21,801 nucleotides of DNA from Armatimonadota bacterium (GCA_014379275.1 JACMMA010000049.1:1-21801), one strand, 5' to 3'; shown: positions 1-7,986, numbered from the stretch's first letter. Notes: a model not told the origin generated them from the sequence alone. A program made the numbers and translations.

Positions 1-927
1 GCGGCAGGGGCGGGCGACGACATGCTCTCGTGTGTGCTGCTCGCCCGTACGACGCAACCCGTGCTGCTCTGTCCCGCGATGAACACGGATATGTGGAGTC
101 ATCCCGCAACCCGGCGCAACCGGAAGATCCTGGAAGGATATGGATACACATTTCTTGAACCGGGGGTCGGACGCCTTGCGGAGGGCGTTGTCGGCCCCGG
201 ACGTTTGCCGGAGCCCGCCGATATCGTGACCGCGATTCGGGAGACGCTGGCACTACGTAGCGATTTAGCCGGGCTTCGTGTTCTCGTCACCGCGGGACCG
301 ACCCGCGAACCCGTAGACCCGGTACGCTTTTTGTCGAACCGTTCGTCGGGAAAAATGGGTTACGCCGTCGCCGCCGTCGCCGCCGAGCGGGGCGCGGAAG
401 TAACCCTGATTTCGGGTCCGGTCGCGCTGCCCCCCCCCCCCGGCGTCGAAGTCGTACGTGTCGAAACAGCGGAACAAATGGCGGACGCAGTTTTATCCCG
501 GTCAGGCAACTGTGACGTCGTCGTCCAGGCGGCCGCTGTTGCTGATTTTCGCCCGGTGCAGGTCGCGGATCAGAAACTGAAAAAACGAAACGGCGTGTCG
601 GCGATCGAACTCAAGGAAACCATGGATATAGCCGCCGTGGTGGGTAAGCAGAAGCGCCCTGGGCAGACTCTCGTTGGATTCGCGGCAGAAACGAACGAAT
701 TACTGGCGAATGCACAGGCGAAAATCGTTTCCAAGAATCTCGATCTCATCGTCGCAAACGACATTACCGAACCCGGCGCTGGCTTTGATACCGACACCAA
801 CCGCGTCACGTTCCTCCGACCCGGCGCCGAATCGGAAAGTCGGCCACTCCTTTCCAAAACCGAAGTCGCTCATGAACTCTGGAATCGCGTCCTAATGCTC
901 CGTCATGCTACAATAGTGGCACTATGA
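1..927 (+). CDS. coaBC: Bifunctional phosphopantothenoylcysteine decarboxylase / phosphopantothenate-cysteine ligase, 5' part missing
   Basis: CoaBC makes 4'-phosphopantetheine for coenzyme A: CoaB joins cysteine to 4'-phosphopantothenate using CTP, and CoaC (an FMN enzyme) decarboxylates the product. The frame is open from base 1, so the start lies outside the window. What remains is the end of the CoaC domain, with the flavodecarboxylase motif PAMNTDMW and the clamp GRLAEGVVGPGRLPEP, followed by a complete CoaB domain: TAGPTREPVDPVRFLSNRSS, then GKMG, the AAAVADF motif, the lysine-rich QKLKKRNG loop, GFAAET, and a nucleotide-site segment ending GFDTDTN. In the clamp, the cysteine usual in the family (ACG) is glutamate (AEG). 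A run of 12 C at 430-441 encodes PPPP. The TGA at 925-927 overlaps the next gene's ATG (ATGA). Family identity is secure. Confidence 0.95.
   Translation, partial: AAGAGDDMLSCVLLARTTQPVLLCPAMNTDMWSHPATRRNRKILEGYGYTFLEPGVGRLAEGVVGPGRLPEPADIVTAIRETLALRSDLAGLRVLVTAGPTREPVDPVRFLSNRSSGKMGYAVAAVAAERGAEVTLISGPVALPPPPGVEVVRVETAEQMADAVLSRSGNCDVVVQAAAVADFRPVQVADQKLKKRNGVSAIELKETMDIAAVVGKQKRPGQTLVGFAAETNELLANAQAKIVSKNLDLIVANDITEPGAGFDTDTNRVTFLRPGAESESRPLLSKTEVAHELWNRVLMLRHATIVAL
909..914 (+). promoter_or_regulatory. Candidate -10 element (TACAAT) for the PepT-like gene
   Basis: TACAAT matches the TATAAT consensus at five of six positions and lies 9 nt before the ATG at 924, inside the last codons of coaBC. 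Transcription from it would begin close to the start codon, giving a leaderless or nearly leaderless mRNA. No convincing -35 and no ribosome binding site are visible. The alternative is that the downstream gene is simply translationally coupled to coaBC through the ATGA overlap. Confidence 0.4.
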
Positions 928-2063
928 ATCAAGTACCCGTCAATGAATCGCGCCTCCTGGAGACCTTTTTAACCCTTCTCCGCTTCAATACGCCGTCAAG
1001 GGACGAAAAACTCGCCAGCGAGTATTGCGCGGATTATCTGCGCAACCTCGGCTTTGCTGTCGAGTGGGACGACGCGGGCGAAAAAGTCGGCGGCAATATC
1101 GGCAATCTTTTCGCCATCAAATCCGGTACGGACGCGAAAGCCCCCGCGATCTTCTTCTCGTCACACCTCGACACCGTGGAAGCGACACCCGGTCTGGAAA
1201 TCTCCCTCGCGGACGGCGTCGTGCGTTCCACGTCCGACACGATTTTAGGCGCGGACGACAAATCGGGTGTCGCGCCGATTCTCGAAGCAATGACGCTTTT
1301 GAACGAATCCGGCGAACCGCACGGCGATATTCAGATTATCCTGACCATCTGCGAAGAGATCGGGCTGGTCGGTGCGAAGCACGTGGACCCGTCGCGCATC
1401 AAGGCGCGATACGGTTTCGTCTTGGATTCGGGACCGCCGATCGGCGGCGTTACGTTCACCGCGCCATCCCAGAACAGCTTGCGGGTTCGCATCGAGGGAA
1501 AACCCAGTCACGCCGGGGCAGCACCGGAAGAAGGCGTCAGCGCGATTCACGCCGCCGCGAACGCCGTTCATGCTATAACCCAAGGCCGCATTGACTCCGA
1601 AACCACCGCGAATATCGGCACGATACAGGGAGGGACGGCGCGAAATATCGTTCCGGCGGAAGTATTCATCGTCGGTGAGGCGCGTTCCCGAGATAACGCC
1701 AAACTCGCCGCGCAAACAGCGCATATGGTGGAAACATTCGAGCGTGAGGCGACCGCGATTGGCGCGAAAGCGTTCGTCGAGGTCATCGAGGAGTACCGAA
1801 CCTACCGTCTCGCGGAAACCGACGGTCCCATTCAAATCGCGAAGCACGCGGCGGAAGTATGCGGGTTCCCATTCACGCTGAAGGAGTCGGGGGGCGGCTC
1901 GGACGCGAACATCTTCAACGGGTTCGGTATTCCCACCACCGTGCTCGCCTGTGGCATGCAGGCGATCCATACCCACAACGAGTTTTGCCATGTGTCCGAT
2001 CTCGTGAAAGATGCTGCCTGGGTCGTGGAAATCGTCCGTGCTGCGAGAAGGTACGGACTCTAA
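924..2063 (+). CDS. PepT-like M20 family zinc metallopeptidase
   Basis: This 379-residue protein is a dinuclear-zinc M20 peptidase of the tripeptidase-T-like subgroup, a cytoplasmic enzyme expected to remove N-terminal residues from short peptides. Metal ligands appear in order: H81 and D83 in SSHLDTVEATPG, the bridging D111 in TILGADDKSG, catalytic/ligand E144-E145 in TICEEIGLVG, D168 in FVLDSG, and the terminal histidine in the IHTHNEF segment (H349/H351). The lid/dimerisation domain covers about residues 180-290, with EGKPSHAGAAPEEG at its start. The length is normal for the family. The ATG overlaps the coaBC stop by 4 nt and no Shine-Dalgarno is visible, so translation is either coupled to coaBC or starts from a leaderless transcript. 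The next gene follows after 24 nt on the same strand. The exact substrate cannot be read from sequence. Confidence 0.93.
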   Translation: MNQVPVNESRLLETFLTLLRFNTPSRDEKLASEYCADYLRNLGFAVEWDDAGEKVGGNIGNLFAIKSGTDAKAPAIFFSSHLDTVEATPGLEISLADGVVRSTSDTILGADDKSGVAPILEAMTLLNESGEPHGDIQIILTICEEIGLVGAKHVDPSRIKARYGFVLDSGPPIGGVTFTAPSQNSLRVRIEGKPSHAGAAPEEGVSAIHAAANAVHAITQGRIDSETTANIGTIQGGTARNIVPAEVFIVGEARSRDNAKLAAQTAHMVETFEREATAIGAKAFVEVIEEYRTYRLAETDGPIQIAKHAAEVCGFPFTLKESGGGSDANIFNGFGIPTTVLACGMQAIHTHNEFCHVSDLVKDAAWVVEIVRAARRYGL

Positions 2064-2087
2064 AGATTTCCGCCGGGAAATATTCGT

Positions 2088-3188
2088 ATGTTACAGACTG
2101 TTCGAGCTACCATCAGCGCCATCGCTCGCGCCGACTCTCAAGTCGTTGAAGCGCGAGCGACAGTGTACGGCGAGACCGGGGAGCGCCGCGTCGTCGCATA
2201 CCCCGCGCTGACCGGGAGTCTCGCGGTTGGCGATTCAGTTCTGCTGAATGTGACCGCCACTGCTCTTGCGCTGGGCACGGGCGGTTATGATTTCGTTTCC
2301 GCAAACCTGTCACGGGTAGCACCGACAACCCTCGGCGACCCGGACGGCACGGAGCATATCATCAAACTGCGCTACACCCCGCACCAGCACGCCGTTCGCG
2401 CCGTGGAAATGACGCCCGAATATCCGGCGTACTGGGAGCAGTCGCGCACCCCGTTACGCGGAACGCCGGTCGTGGTATGCGAATTGCATTCCCAGATCGC
2501 GGCGGTCTGCGCGGGCGTGAAGGCGGCAAACCCCGAGGCCCGCATCGTCTACGTTTACACCGACACTGCCGCGCTTCCCATCGCCTTCTCGCGTCTGGTT
2601 CCACAACTCAAAGAAGCTAACCTGTTGGACAATACTGTAACGACAGGACAGGCATTCGGGGGGGACTATGAGGCGGTTTCGATCGCATCCGCACTGATCG
2701 CCGCCGTGCATGTCGCCGGTGCCGATGTGGTCGTCGTCGGGCAAGGGCCGGGCAATGCGGGAACCGGCACACGCTACGGGTGGAGCGGCATCGAACAGGG
2801 GAGCCAGTTGGATCTCGCCGGGATGCTGGACGGAACAACCATCGCGGCGGTTCGCGTTTCCGGGGGAGAGGCGCGGGAACGACACCAGGGAGTATCGCAC
2901 CACAGCCTCACGGTTCTGGGGAAAATCGCCCAGCATACGCACCTTGTCGCGTACCCCGCCGAGCGCGAATGGGAGCAGGTCAGTTCAGATCTGGAATTGG
3001 GCGAGGAAACAATCCGGCACCGCCTTTCTGCCGGGGCAAGTAAACCGGGACTGAAACTCCTCGCGGAGCGCGACATTCGCGTGACAACGATGGGGCGAAC
3101 CGCGGACGAAGACCAGCCGTTCTTCGCGTTCGCCTGTGCCGCCGGCGACCTCGCCGCCAGGCACATTATTACCCCGACGCCGGAATAG
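2088..3188 (+). CDS. DUF3866 family protein
   Basis: The 366-residue product matches my memory of the DUF3866 family: an N-terminal small beta domain (about 1-75; VVAYPALTGSLAVGDSVLLN and TALALGTGGYDFV) followed by a larger alpha/beta domain (VVVCELHSQIAAVCAGVKA, IVYVYTDTAALPIAFSRLVP, DVVVVGQGPGNAGTGTRYG, VSGGEARERHQGVSHHSL). These conserved glycine- and histidine-rich segments suggest a binding or catalytic site, but the family has no established function that I know. There is no signal peptide or membrane segment, so it is probably cytoplasmic. It lies 24 nt after the PepT-like gene and is probably co-transcribed with coaBC and that gene. The ATG is preceded by only a weak purine stretch. 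It converges on the kinase gene with a 29-bp gap and no obvious terminator hairpin between. Confidence 0.85.
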   Translation: MLQTVRATISAIARADSQVVEARATVYGETGERRVVAYPALTGSLAVGDSVLLNVTATALALGTGGYDFVSANLSRVAPTTLGDPDGTEHIIKLRYTPHQHAVRAVEMTPEYPAYWEQSRTPLRGTPVVVCELHSQIAAVCAGVKAANPEARIVYVYTDTAALPIAFSRLVPQLKEANLLDNTVTTGQAFGGDYEAVSIASALIAAVHVAGADVVVVGQGPGNAGTGTRYGWSGIEQGSQLDLAGMLDGTTIAAVRVSGGEARERHQGVSHHSLTVLGKIAQHTHLVAYPAEREWEQVSSDLELGEETIRHRLSAGASKPGLKLLAERDIRVTTMGRTADEDQPFFAFACAAGDLAARHIITPTPE

Positions 3189-3217
3189 TCACAGTGTTAT
3201 TTGAAAACTCGATGGCT

Positions 3218-5674
3218 TCAGGGGCTCGGGGGAGTCTCACCGGACGGAATCCATTTTTCGAGCATCGCCTGGAGGGTATCGGATTTCAGCGGCTTACTCA
3301 TATAATCGTCCATGCCGGAATCGATACATACCTGATCCTCACCCGCAAGCGCATTGGCTGTAAGCGCGATGATCGGAATATGCTTGCTAGCGCCACTCGT
3401 CTCCATCGCGCGAATCGCTGACGCCGCCTCGAATCCGTCCATTTCGGGCATCTGGCAGTCCATGAGTATGGCATCAAAGTGGGTATGTTCCAAAGCAGCG
3501 AGTGCCTCCCGACCGTTCACGACAACTACCGCCTTGTAGCCCAGACGCTCGACTTGTAGGCGAGCAACCTTCTGGTTGACGGTGTTGTCTTCGGCAATCA
3601 GTACCTGTCCTTTATCGAGGCGCACCTCGGCCTTGGGTGGTGGCCCCGTGGGGGGAGCCGTGATCGGCACTCCCGAGGGGACGGACAGGTGATCCTCCAT
3701 TGTACTGATGAGCAGGGCATGCAATTGTGTCATTCGGACCGGCTTGGCAAGATACCCGTTGATCCCGATAAATTCCGCCCGCGCTTGGTGACCACGCTGG
3801 CTATAGGAAGTCAGCATTACCAGAGGAAGTCCCCGCGTTTCCTGGCTCGAGCGTATCGCTTGGGCTAAATCAAAACCATCCATCTCCGGCATCTGGTAGT
3901 CAAGGACGGCGATGTCGTAGCCCGTACTTTGTCCGGCGGTGCGTATCATTCGTAGGGCTATGGCAGCGGTTTCGGCGAGGTCCGCCTGCATTCCCCATTG
4001 CGTCATCTGGTGGAATAGGATGCGTCGGTTGGTGGAATTATCGTCGACAACCAGGACTCGCTTGCCTTGCAATACGCTGGATTTGCCCTCTTCTACTTTG
4101 ACCACGGTTGATGCGTCCGCAGTGTGCATGGCGCGTTTCTGTTCTGCTGGGATGCCCAGGCGGATTTTAAACCAGAAGGTGCTGCCTTTCCCTAACTCGC
4201 TTTGGACGCCGATCTCCCCCCCCATCATCTGGCATAGTTGCTGGCAGATCGCGAGTCCCAGACCGCTGCCGCCGTATCTGCGGGTGGTCGAGGCATCCAC
4301 TTGCGAGAAACTTTGGAACAGCCGCTCTTGGGCGGCGGGAGGTATGCCTATTCCCGTATCCGTGACGGCGCAGTGCAAGAGTGCCGTTCCGGTTGGTCCG
4401 TTATTGTCGCATTCCACAGGCTTGATTTCGAGGAGGACTTCCCCGCTATCGGTGAATTTGATCGCATTGCCGATAAGATTGGTGAGGATCTGGCGCAGCC
4501 GACCGGGGTCACCCTGCACCGTATCGGGAATCTGACTGTCGACGTTAATCATCAGTTCCAATCCCTTCTTTTCTGCTCTTTCCCCGAGGAGGTCGATTAC
4601 CTCCTCCACAGTCTTGCGAAGAGGGAAGAATATCGTTTCAATATCAAGCTTCCCTGCCTCGATTTTCGAGAAGTCCAGAATATCGTTGATTATAGCCAGC
4701 AGCGCCTCACCGGAATGATAAACGGTTTCGGCGAAATCGCGCTGTTCCGGGTGAAGGTCGGTGCTGAGTAGGAGTTCGGTCATGCCCAGCACGCCGTTCA
4801 TCGGGGTGCGGATTTCATGACTCATGTTCGCCAGGAATTGTGACTTGGCGTGTGTCGCGGCTAGAGCGGCATCGCGGGCTTCGGCGATCTCCGCGCTATG
4901 GCGTTCTACCTGCTGCAGTGCCTGTTCCAACTCGCGTGTGCGCTCGCGGACCCGCTCCTCCAGTTTATCGTGCGCCTCGCGCAGTGCTTCGACCCCGGCG
5001 CGCACTTCCGCATTGGCCGCCTCGACAACAACATTCGTCTCCTCCAATTCCGTCTGCCGTGCGGCGATGCCACGCATCTCGTTGACATTGCGGTCGCAGG
5101 ACCAGATCAGGAACCCGGATTCGAATAACACCCAACCGGCATGTTCTGCCCAGCGCCATGTCGCCCCTGCGACCATTCCGTAGACGGATTCCGGCAGGAT
5201 GGCACCGAGCAACAGGTGATCCAGCGCGGTGACGACGGATGCCGTTACTAGGACACGCCAGTCGCGATAAAACGCGAGAAAAGCGAGAGAACCGAAGATG
5301 TGAAAATGCATCTCGATTCGCCCCCCGCTGACATGAATCAGCAGGGCGGACATCAGCATTTGCCCGGCAGCAATCGTATGGCGGGTACTCCTCTTTCCGG
5401 GATGGATCAAGGCAAGTAGTACAGGCAAGCTGACAATAAACGCCCCCAGACCAATCGCACTCCAAAGGTGTGGGTGTACCGTACTCACTGTTCCCGACCA
5501 TGTGCGTGGTGAAAGAACTAGAGAAGTAATGATAGCAGCTATCCACTCAAATAAGAGTAGTCCAGCAAACAGATGGTCTGTGGATACGAATATCGAGTGC
5601 TGGTGCTCCTCAAAAGCCCGCTGCGCCGGGGCACTCAAATTTTGGTCGCGTGATGAGTCGTATTGTTTCGTCAT
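3218..5674 (-). CDS. Membrane-bound hybrid sensor histidine kinase with two receiver domains
   Basis: I place the start at the ATG at 5674 (818 residues), one base after the upstream gene's stop (TAAcATG); the longer in-frame start at 5758 would overlap that gene by 83 bases. Order of domains: a multi-helix membrane sensor (about 35-195) with GGRIEMHFHIFG, FLAFYRDW and ALDHLLLG; a coiled coil (about 205-275); HisKA with phospho-acceptor H286 in NMSHEIRTPMNG; HATPase with NAIKFTD (N box), DTGIGIP (G1) and GSGLGLAIC (G2); receiver 1 (about 539-660, acceptor D592 in LDYQMPEMDG, K644); receiver 2 (about 690-808, acceptor D739 in LMDCQMPEMDG, K794). There is no terminal Hpt domain, so a separate phosphotransfer partner, absent from this window, is likely. 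The histidines H114, H123, H125, H153 and H178 in the membrane part could bind a metal or cofactor (inference). It is almost certainly co-transcribed with the RedB-like gene. Confidence 0.93.
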   Translation of the reverse strand: MTKQYDSSRDQNLSAPAQRAFEEHQHSIFVSTDHLFAGLLLFEWIAAIITSLVLSPRTWSGTVSTVHPHLWSAIGLGAFIVSLPVLLALIHPGKRSTRHTIAAGQMLMSALLIHVSGGRIEMHFHIFGSLAFLAFYRDWRVLVTASVVTALDHLLLGAILPESVYGMVAGATWRWAEHAGWVLFESGFLIWSCDRNVNEMRGIAARQTELEETNVVVEAANAEVRAGVEALREAHDKLEERVRERTRELEQALQQVERHSAEIAEARDAALAATHAKSQFLANMSHEIRTPMNGVLGMTELLLSTDLHPEQRDFAETVYHSGEALLAIINDILDFSKIEAGKLDIETIFFPLRKTVEEVIDLLGERAEKKGLELMINVDSQIPDTVQGDPGRLRQILTNLIGNAIKFTDSGEVLLEIKPVECDNNGPTGTALLHCAVTDTGIGIPPAAQERLFQSFSQVDASTTRRYGGSGLGLAICQQLCQMMGGEIGVQSELGKGSTFWFKIRLGIPAEQKRAMHTADASTVVKVEEGKSSVLQGKRVLVVDDNSTNRRILFHQMTQWGMQADLAETAAIALRMIRTAGQSTGYDIAVLDYQMPEMDGFDLAQAIRSSQETRGLPLVMLTSYSQRGHQARAEFIGINGYLAKPVRMTQLHALLISTMEDHLSVPSGVPITAPPTGPPPKAEVRLDKGQVLIAEDNTVNQKVARLQVERLGYKAVVVVNGREALAALEHTHFDAILMDCQMPEMDGFEAASAIRAMETSGASKHIPIIALTANALAGEDQVCIDSGMDDYMSKPLKSDTLQAMLEKWIPSGETPPSP

Positions 5675-5675
5675 G

Positions 5676-6287
5676 TTATTTACGAGAGGAGGTTGCAGTA
5701 TCGGCTTTGAGAGGACATCCGAAAACCGCTGTATGTGTGGTCGTTGCTTCTCGGCCACTAATTAACGTTGCCAGTGCTGTTCGTCCTGCGCTTTCGCCTT
5801 CGTGGCCGCGCCCCTCCGTGATTCCCCCCGCAAACAGCCTCTTCCCATCTGCGGCGAAAAGAAGGCAGTCGCCGGAAGTTTCCGCTCCCAAACGCTCCGC
5901 CTCTGCGCCGGAGTGATCCGGCCGTACTTCGACGCCCGAGATCGACTGTGCTCTGTTCCAAAGATCACCTCGCTCCCATCCGGGAGACGTACCCTCCGGA
6001 ACGACGAATAATACGATTGCCCGCACACGTCCTGGAAATCGTGCCAGCAAGATGCCTAATTCGCCCAGACTGGCACGGCTACAGGGACACCGGGGGTGAA
6101 GAACCATGATCAGGGTGGGAATTGTTTGCCCTGATGGAATGGCACTTTGGTCTGACCAGGTGTCGGGTCGGACGGCGGTCGTACCGGGAGATGCCGCGAA
6201 GACGTTCAATCGCCAGATGCCCGTACCCACAACGATTGACCAGATTCCTACTCCCCCAGCGAGGAGCGATTTGGTTCGATAATTCAT
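5676..6287 (-). CDS. RedB-like membrane-anchored thioredoxin-fold protein
   Basis: The 203-residue protein has an N-terminal hydrophobic anchor or uncleaved signal (about 8-32, LLAGGVGIWSIVVGTGIW), placing the rest outside the membrane. The core looks like a thioredoxin-fold strand-helix start: TLIMVLHPRCPCSRASLGEL (H64, C67, C69, R71), with a CxC pair instead of the usual CxxC. A further cysteine lies in VFGCPL near the C terminus. Proteins annotated RedB in Planctomycetes and Myxobacteria share this look as I remember it, and several sit next to kinases; the name is family recall, not proof. Its stop is one base before the kinase start, so the two are probably translationally coupled. It may sense or relay a redox or metal state to the kinase (inference), or it may be a thiol-dependent assembly factor. 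Confidence 0.65.
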   Translation of the reverse strand: MNYRTKSLLAGGVGIWSIVVGTGIWRLNVFAASPGTTAVRPDTWSDQSAIPSGQTIPTLIMVLHPRCPCSRASLGELGILLARFPGRVRAIVLFVVPEGTSPGWERGDLWNRAQSISGVEVRPDHSGAEAERLGAETSGDCLLFAADGKRLFAGGITEGRGHEGESAGRTALATLISGREATTTHTAVFGCPLKADTATSSRK

Positions 6288-6722
6288 ATGTTATGATCTC
6301 ACTCTGCGATCCGGGTTCGGTCAATCGGAGACATTCGGTTTACGGACCAAAGGGAGCCCGAGATACAGTCGAGTGCGAGCTCTTTGGCGTCATGAAAAAG
6401 TGCTCATTCGGTGCCACCCTTGGGATGATTTACGTCGTCGTATCGTCCTCTAAATGAAATCGATTTCGTTTGTGAATGTTCTTTTGCAAACCGTCCGACA
6501 GACGAACGAGCCCTGCGTAGTAGGAGGAGGCGCAATAACCATGCCATTAAGATATGTTCGTTCCGCGTAGGAATCGCTTCGGGTCGTGTCTAGACAATAG
6601 ACCCGTTGCTTTGGCGGAGTCAAAATACACGGATTTGCACTCTGCCAGAAGTTTGCCGAGCAGGCATCATGAAACGTACAAACCCGCCGCGTTCCGAGGC
6701 GCGGTTCGCCTTCAGTTTGCAC
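6288..6722. other. Intergenic stretch of 435 bp without a recognisable gene
   Basis: Short open frames here have no protein-like composition and I recognise none. Apart from the operon promoter at its left end, I see a 12-bp palindrome (GAAATCGATTTC, 6456-6467), an AGGAGGAGG purine run near 6523-6531 on the plus strand that precedes only a 9-codon frame, and a weak hairpin (CCGCG with CGCGG, about 6686-6706) beyond the end of the acyltransferase gene that lacks a T run. It may be a decayed gene or a regulatory spacer. Confidence 0.4.
6296..6324 (-). promoter_or_regulatory. Candidate sigma-70-type promoter for the RedB-like/kinase operon
   Basis: Read on the minus strand, TTGACC (6319-6324) is followed after exactly 17 nt by TGAGAT (6296-6301). 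The -35 matches five of six consensus bases and the -10 four of six. The -10 ends 8 nt before the ATG at 6287, so the mRNA would begin within a few bases of the start codon. No Shine-Dalgarno is visible, which fits leaderless translation. Confidence 0.4.
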
Positions 6723-7964
6723 TTACGCTGACGCGGGGGTGGAAAGATGTAACACACCGGCAAGCAAGGTTTTCAACCGCGCCTCTAGCTCGATCACTGC
6801 AGCTCTCATCCCGCGGCGGCGGTTTTCTGTCCACTGCTCGTAGAATTGCGAAACGTCCCATGCGTCACCTAGGACCACGATGGCTTCGCGGAGTGGGTGG
6901 GTTCGGGAGAAACCGAATACCTCTCTCTCCAACCGGTAAATCGTCTCGCCGATGCGCTCCGCCGAAGCGTTCGGGCCACCTACCATGCCGTCCGCCGCGA
7001 CCATGAAGTTCTGCAACCGGTTCATGTCTGTGATCGCAGCCCGCACCGCTAGAAGGCGTCGCTGATGTAATTGTTTGGTGTAAAAGGTCGCGCCGTCGGT
7101 GAGTGACGCTTCGTATTCGAAAACGCGGTTATACAGCGTCCGCATCCGGAGTGACATTACGGGCTCGCTCGGCGGTGTTACGTTCGTGAGTGTCACTATA
7201 CGTTGCTCGATATAGCGGACCGCCGCCTGGATGCGCTCGTTGACCGGGGCGTCCGCTTTCGGACGCAGGTTGTACTCACGCTCTACCCCTTCCAGAACTC
7301 GCAATGCCGCGATCCGCGCCCGCTCCCAGAGACGTTTGCTCCGGTCGGTCGGTAATCCCATCGCGGTTTCAAGTCGCTCCAAGGCGATGTCGAAGACGGG
7401 ACACGGATCGGAAATATACCGGTACCGGACCACGAGCGGGAAAATAGGGAGGGCGTTTCTGGTCGGTTTGCCTTCCGACGCGAACCGGGAGAGACAGCGA
7501 AATGCGACATGAATCGCACCCTTGTGGCACGGAATCACGGTGTCGTTCTGCATATGGGTCTCGCCTTCCGGGAACATGACCATTTTGCAGTTTTCGCGGA
7601 GCAGGGCGTGTTCGCACATGCGGAGCGAACGAAAATCGGGGTAGCCGCGGCGGATGCTGAACGTTCCCATCGAGCGGATGATCCACCCTCGCCATCCGGG
7701 AAAAATTTCGTGGGTGGCAACATAGCGAAATGGTTCGCGCAGTTGCCGCGATACACCCGCGAGCACGGATGGTTCGGTTGCGGAGGGGTGGTTCGGCAGA
7801 AGGAGGGCAGGGCGATTGCGAAGGGCGTGCAGCTTTGCCCAATCGACTTCGGAAAGCGTAAGACGAGTGACGTGGTCGTTGATGCGAAGCGCGAGCGGGT
7901 AGGCAAGGTTGATGGTATGCCAGATCGCGGACGAAAAGCGGTGCGGGTAGAATTCGCTGATCAT
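6723..7964 (-). CDS. PlsC-like (1-acylglycerol-phosphate acyltransferase superfamily) protein
   Basis: The 413-residue product has the acyltransferase blocks in order: motif I LLLPNHPSATEP (N58, H59, E64), block II around RSMGTFSIRRG, and block III MFPEGETHMQNDTVIPCHKG. The family's usual motif I is NHxxxxD; here the acidic residue is glutamate (H-x4-E), known in some members as I recall. Block III reads FPEGET rather than the common FPEGTR. Residues from about 240 onward form a charged, mostly helical C-terminal region of roughly 170 residues that I cannot assign. There is no strong membrane helix, so peripheral attachment is likely. The expected role is transfer of an acyl chain to a lysophospholipid or glycolipid. 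It follows the radical SAM gene on the same strand after 116 nt containing a large hairpin. No clear ribosome binding site precedes the ATG. Confidence 0.82.
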   Translation of the reverse strand: MISEFYPHRFSSAIWHTINLAYPLALRINDHVTRLTLSEVDWAKLHALRNRPALLLPNHPSATEPSVLAGVSRQLREPFRYVATHEIFPGWRGWIIRSMGTFSIRRGYPDFRSLRMCEHALLRENCKMVMFPEGETHMQNDTVIPCHKGAIHVAFRCLSRFASEGKPTRNALPIFPLVVRYRYISDPCPVFDIALERLETAMGLPTDRSKRLWERARIAALRVLEGVEREYNLRPKADAPVNERIQAAVRYIEQRIVTLTNVTPPSEPVMSLRMRTLYNRVFEYEASLTDGATFYTKQLHQRRLLAVRAAITDMNRLQNFMVAADGMVGGPNASAERIGETIYRLEREVFGFSRTHPLREAIVVLGDAWDVSQFYEQWTENRRRGMRAAVIELEARLKTLLAGVLHLSTPASA

Positions 7965-7972
7965 CTTTGCTG

Positions 7973-7986
7973 AGAGATTGTTCTCT
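7973..7986. repeat. Short inverted repeat just upstream of the acyltransferase start
   Basis: AGAGA (7973-7977), a 4-nt spacer and TCTCT (7982-7986) form a small dyad 9 to 22 nt before the ATG of the acyltransferase gene. It could be an operator or a weak mRNA hairpin that masks the start, or it may be chance. Confidence 0.25.

Noticed and set aside
1245..1991. 248-codon minus-strand open frame
   Set aside because: It is fully antisense to the PepT-like gene, has arginine-rich composition typical of a shadow frame and shows no family motif.
5675..5758. Longer N terminus of the hybrid kinase starting at 5758
   Set aside because: It overlaps the RedB-like gene by 83 bases, while an ATG one base after that gene's stop gives a normal kinase N terminus.
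6450..6722. 90-codon minus-strand gene downstream of the acyltransferase
   Set aside because: No ribosome binding site, odd composition and no recognisable motif.
7509..7973. 154-codon plus-strand frame
   Set aside because: Antisense to the acyltransferase gene, with no independent coding signal.
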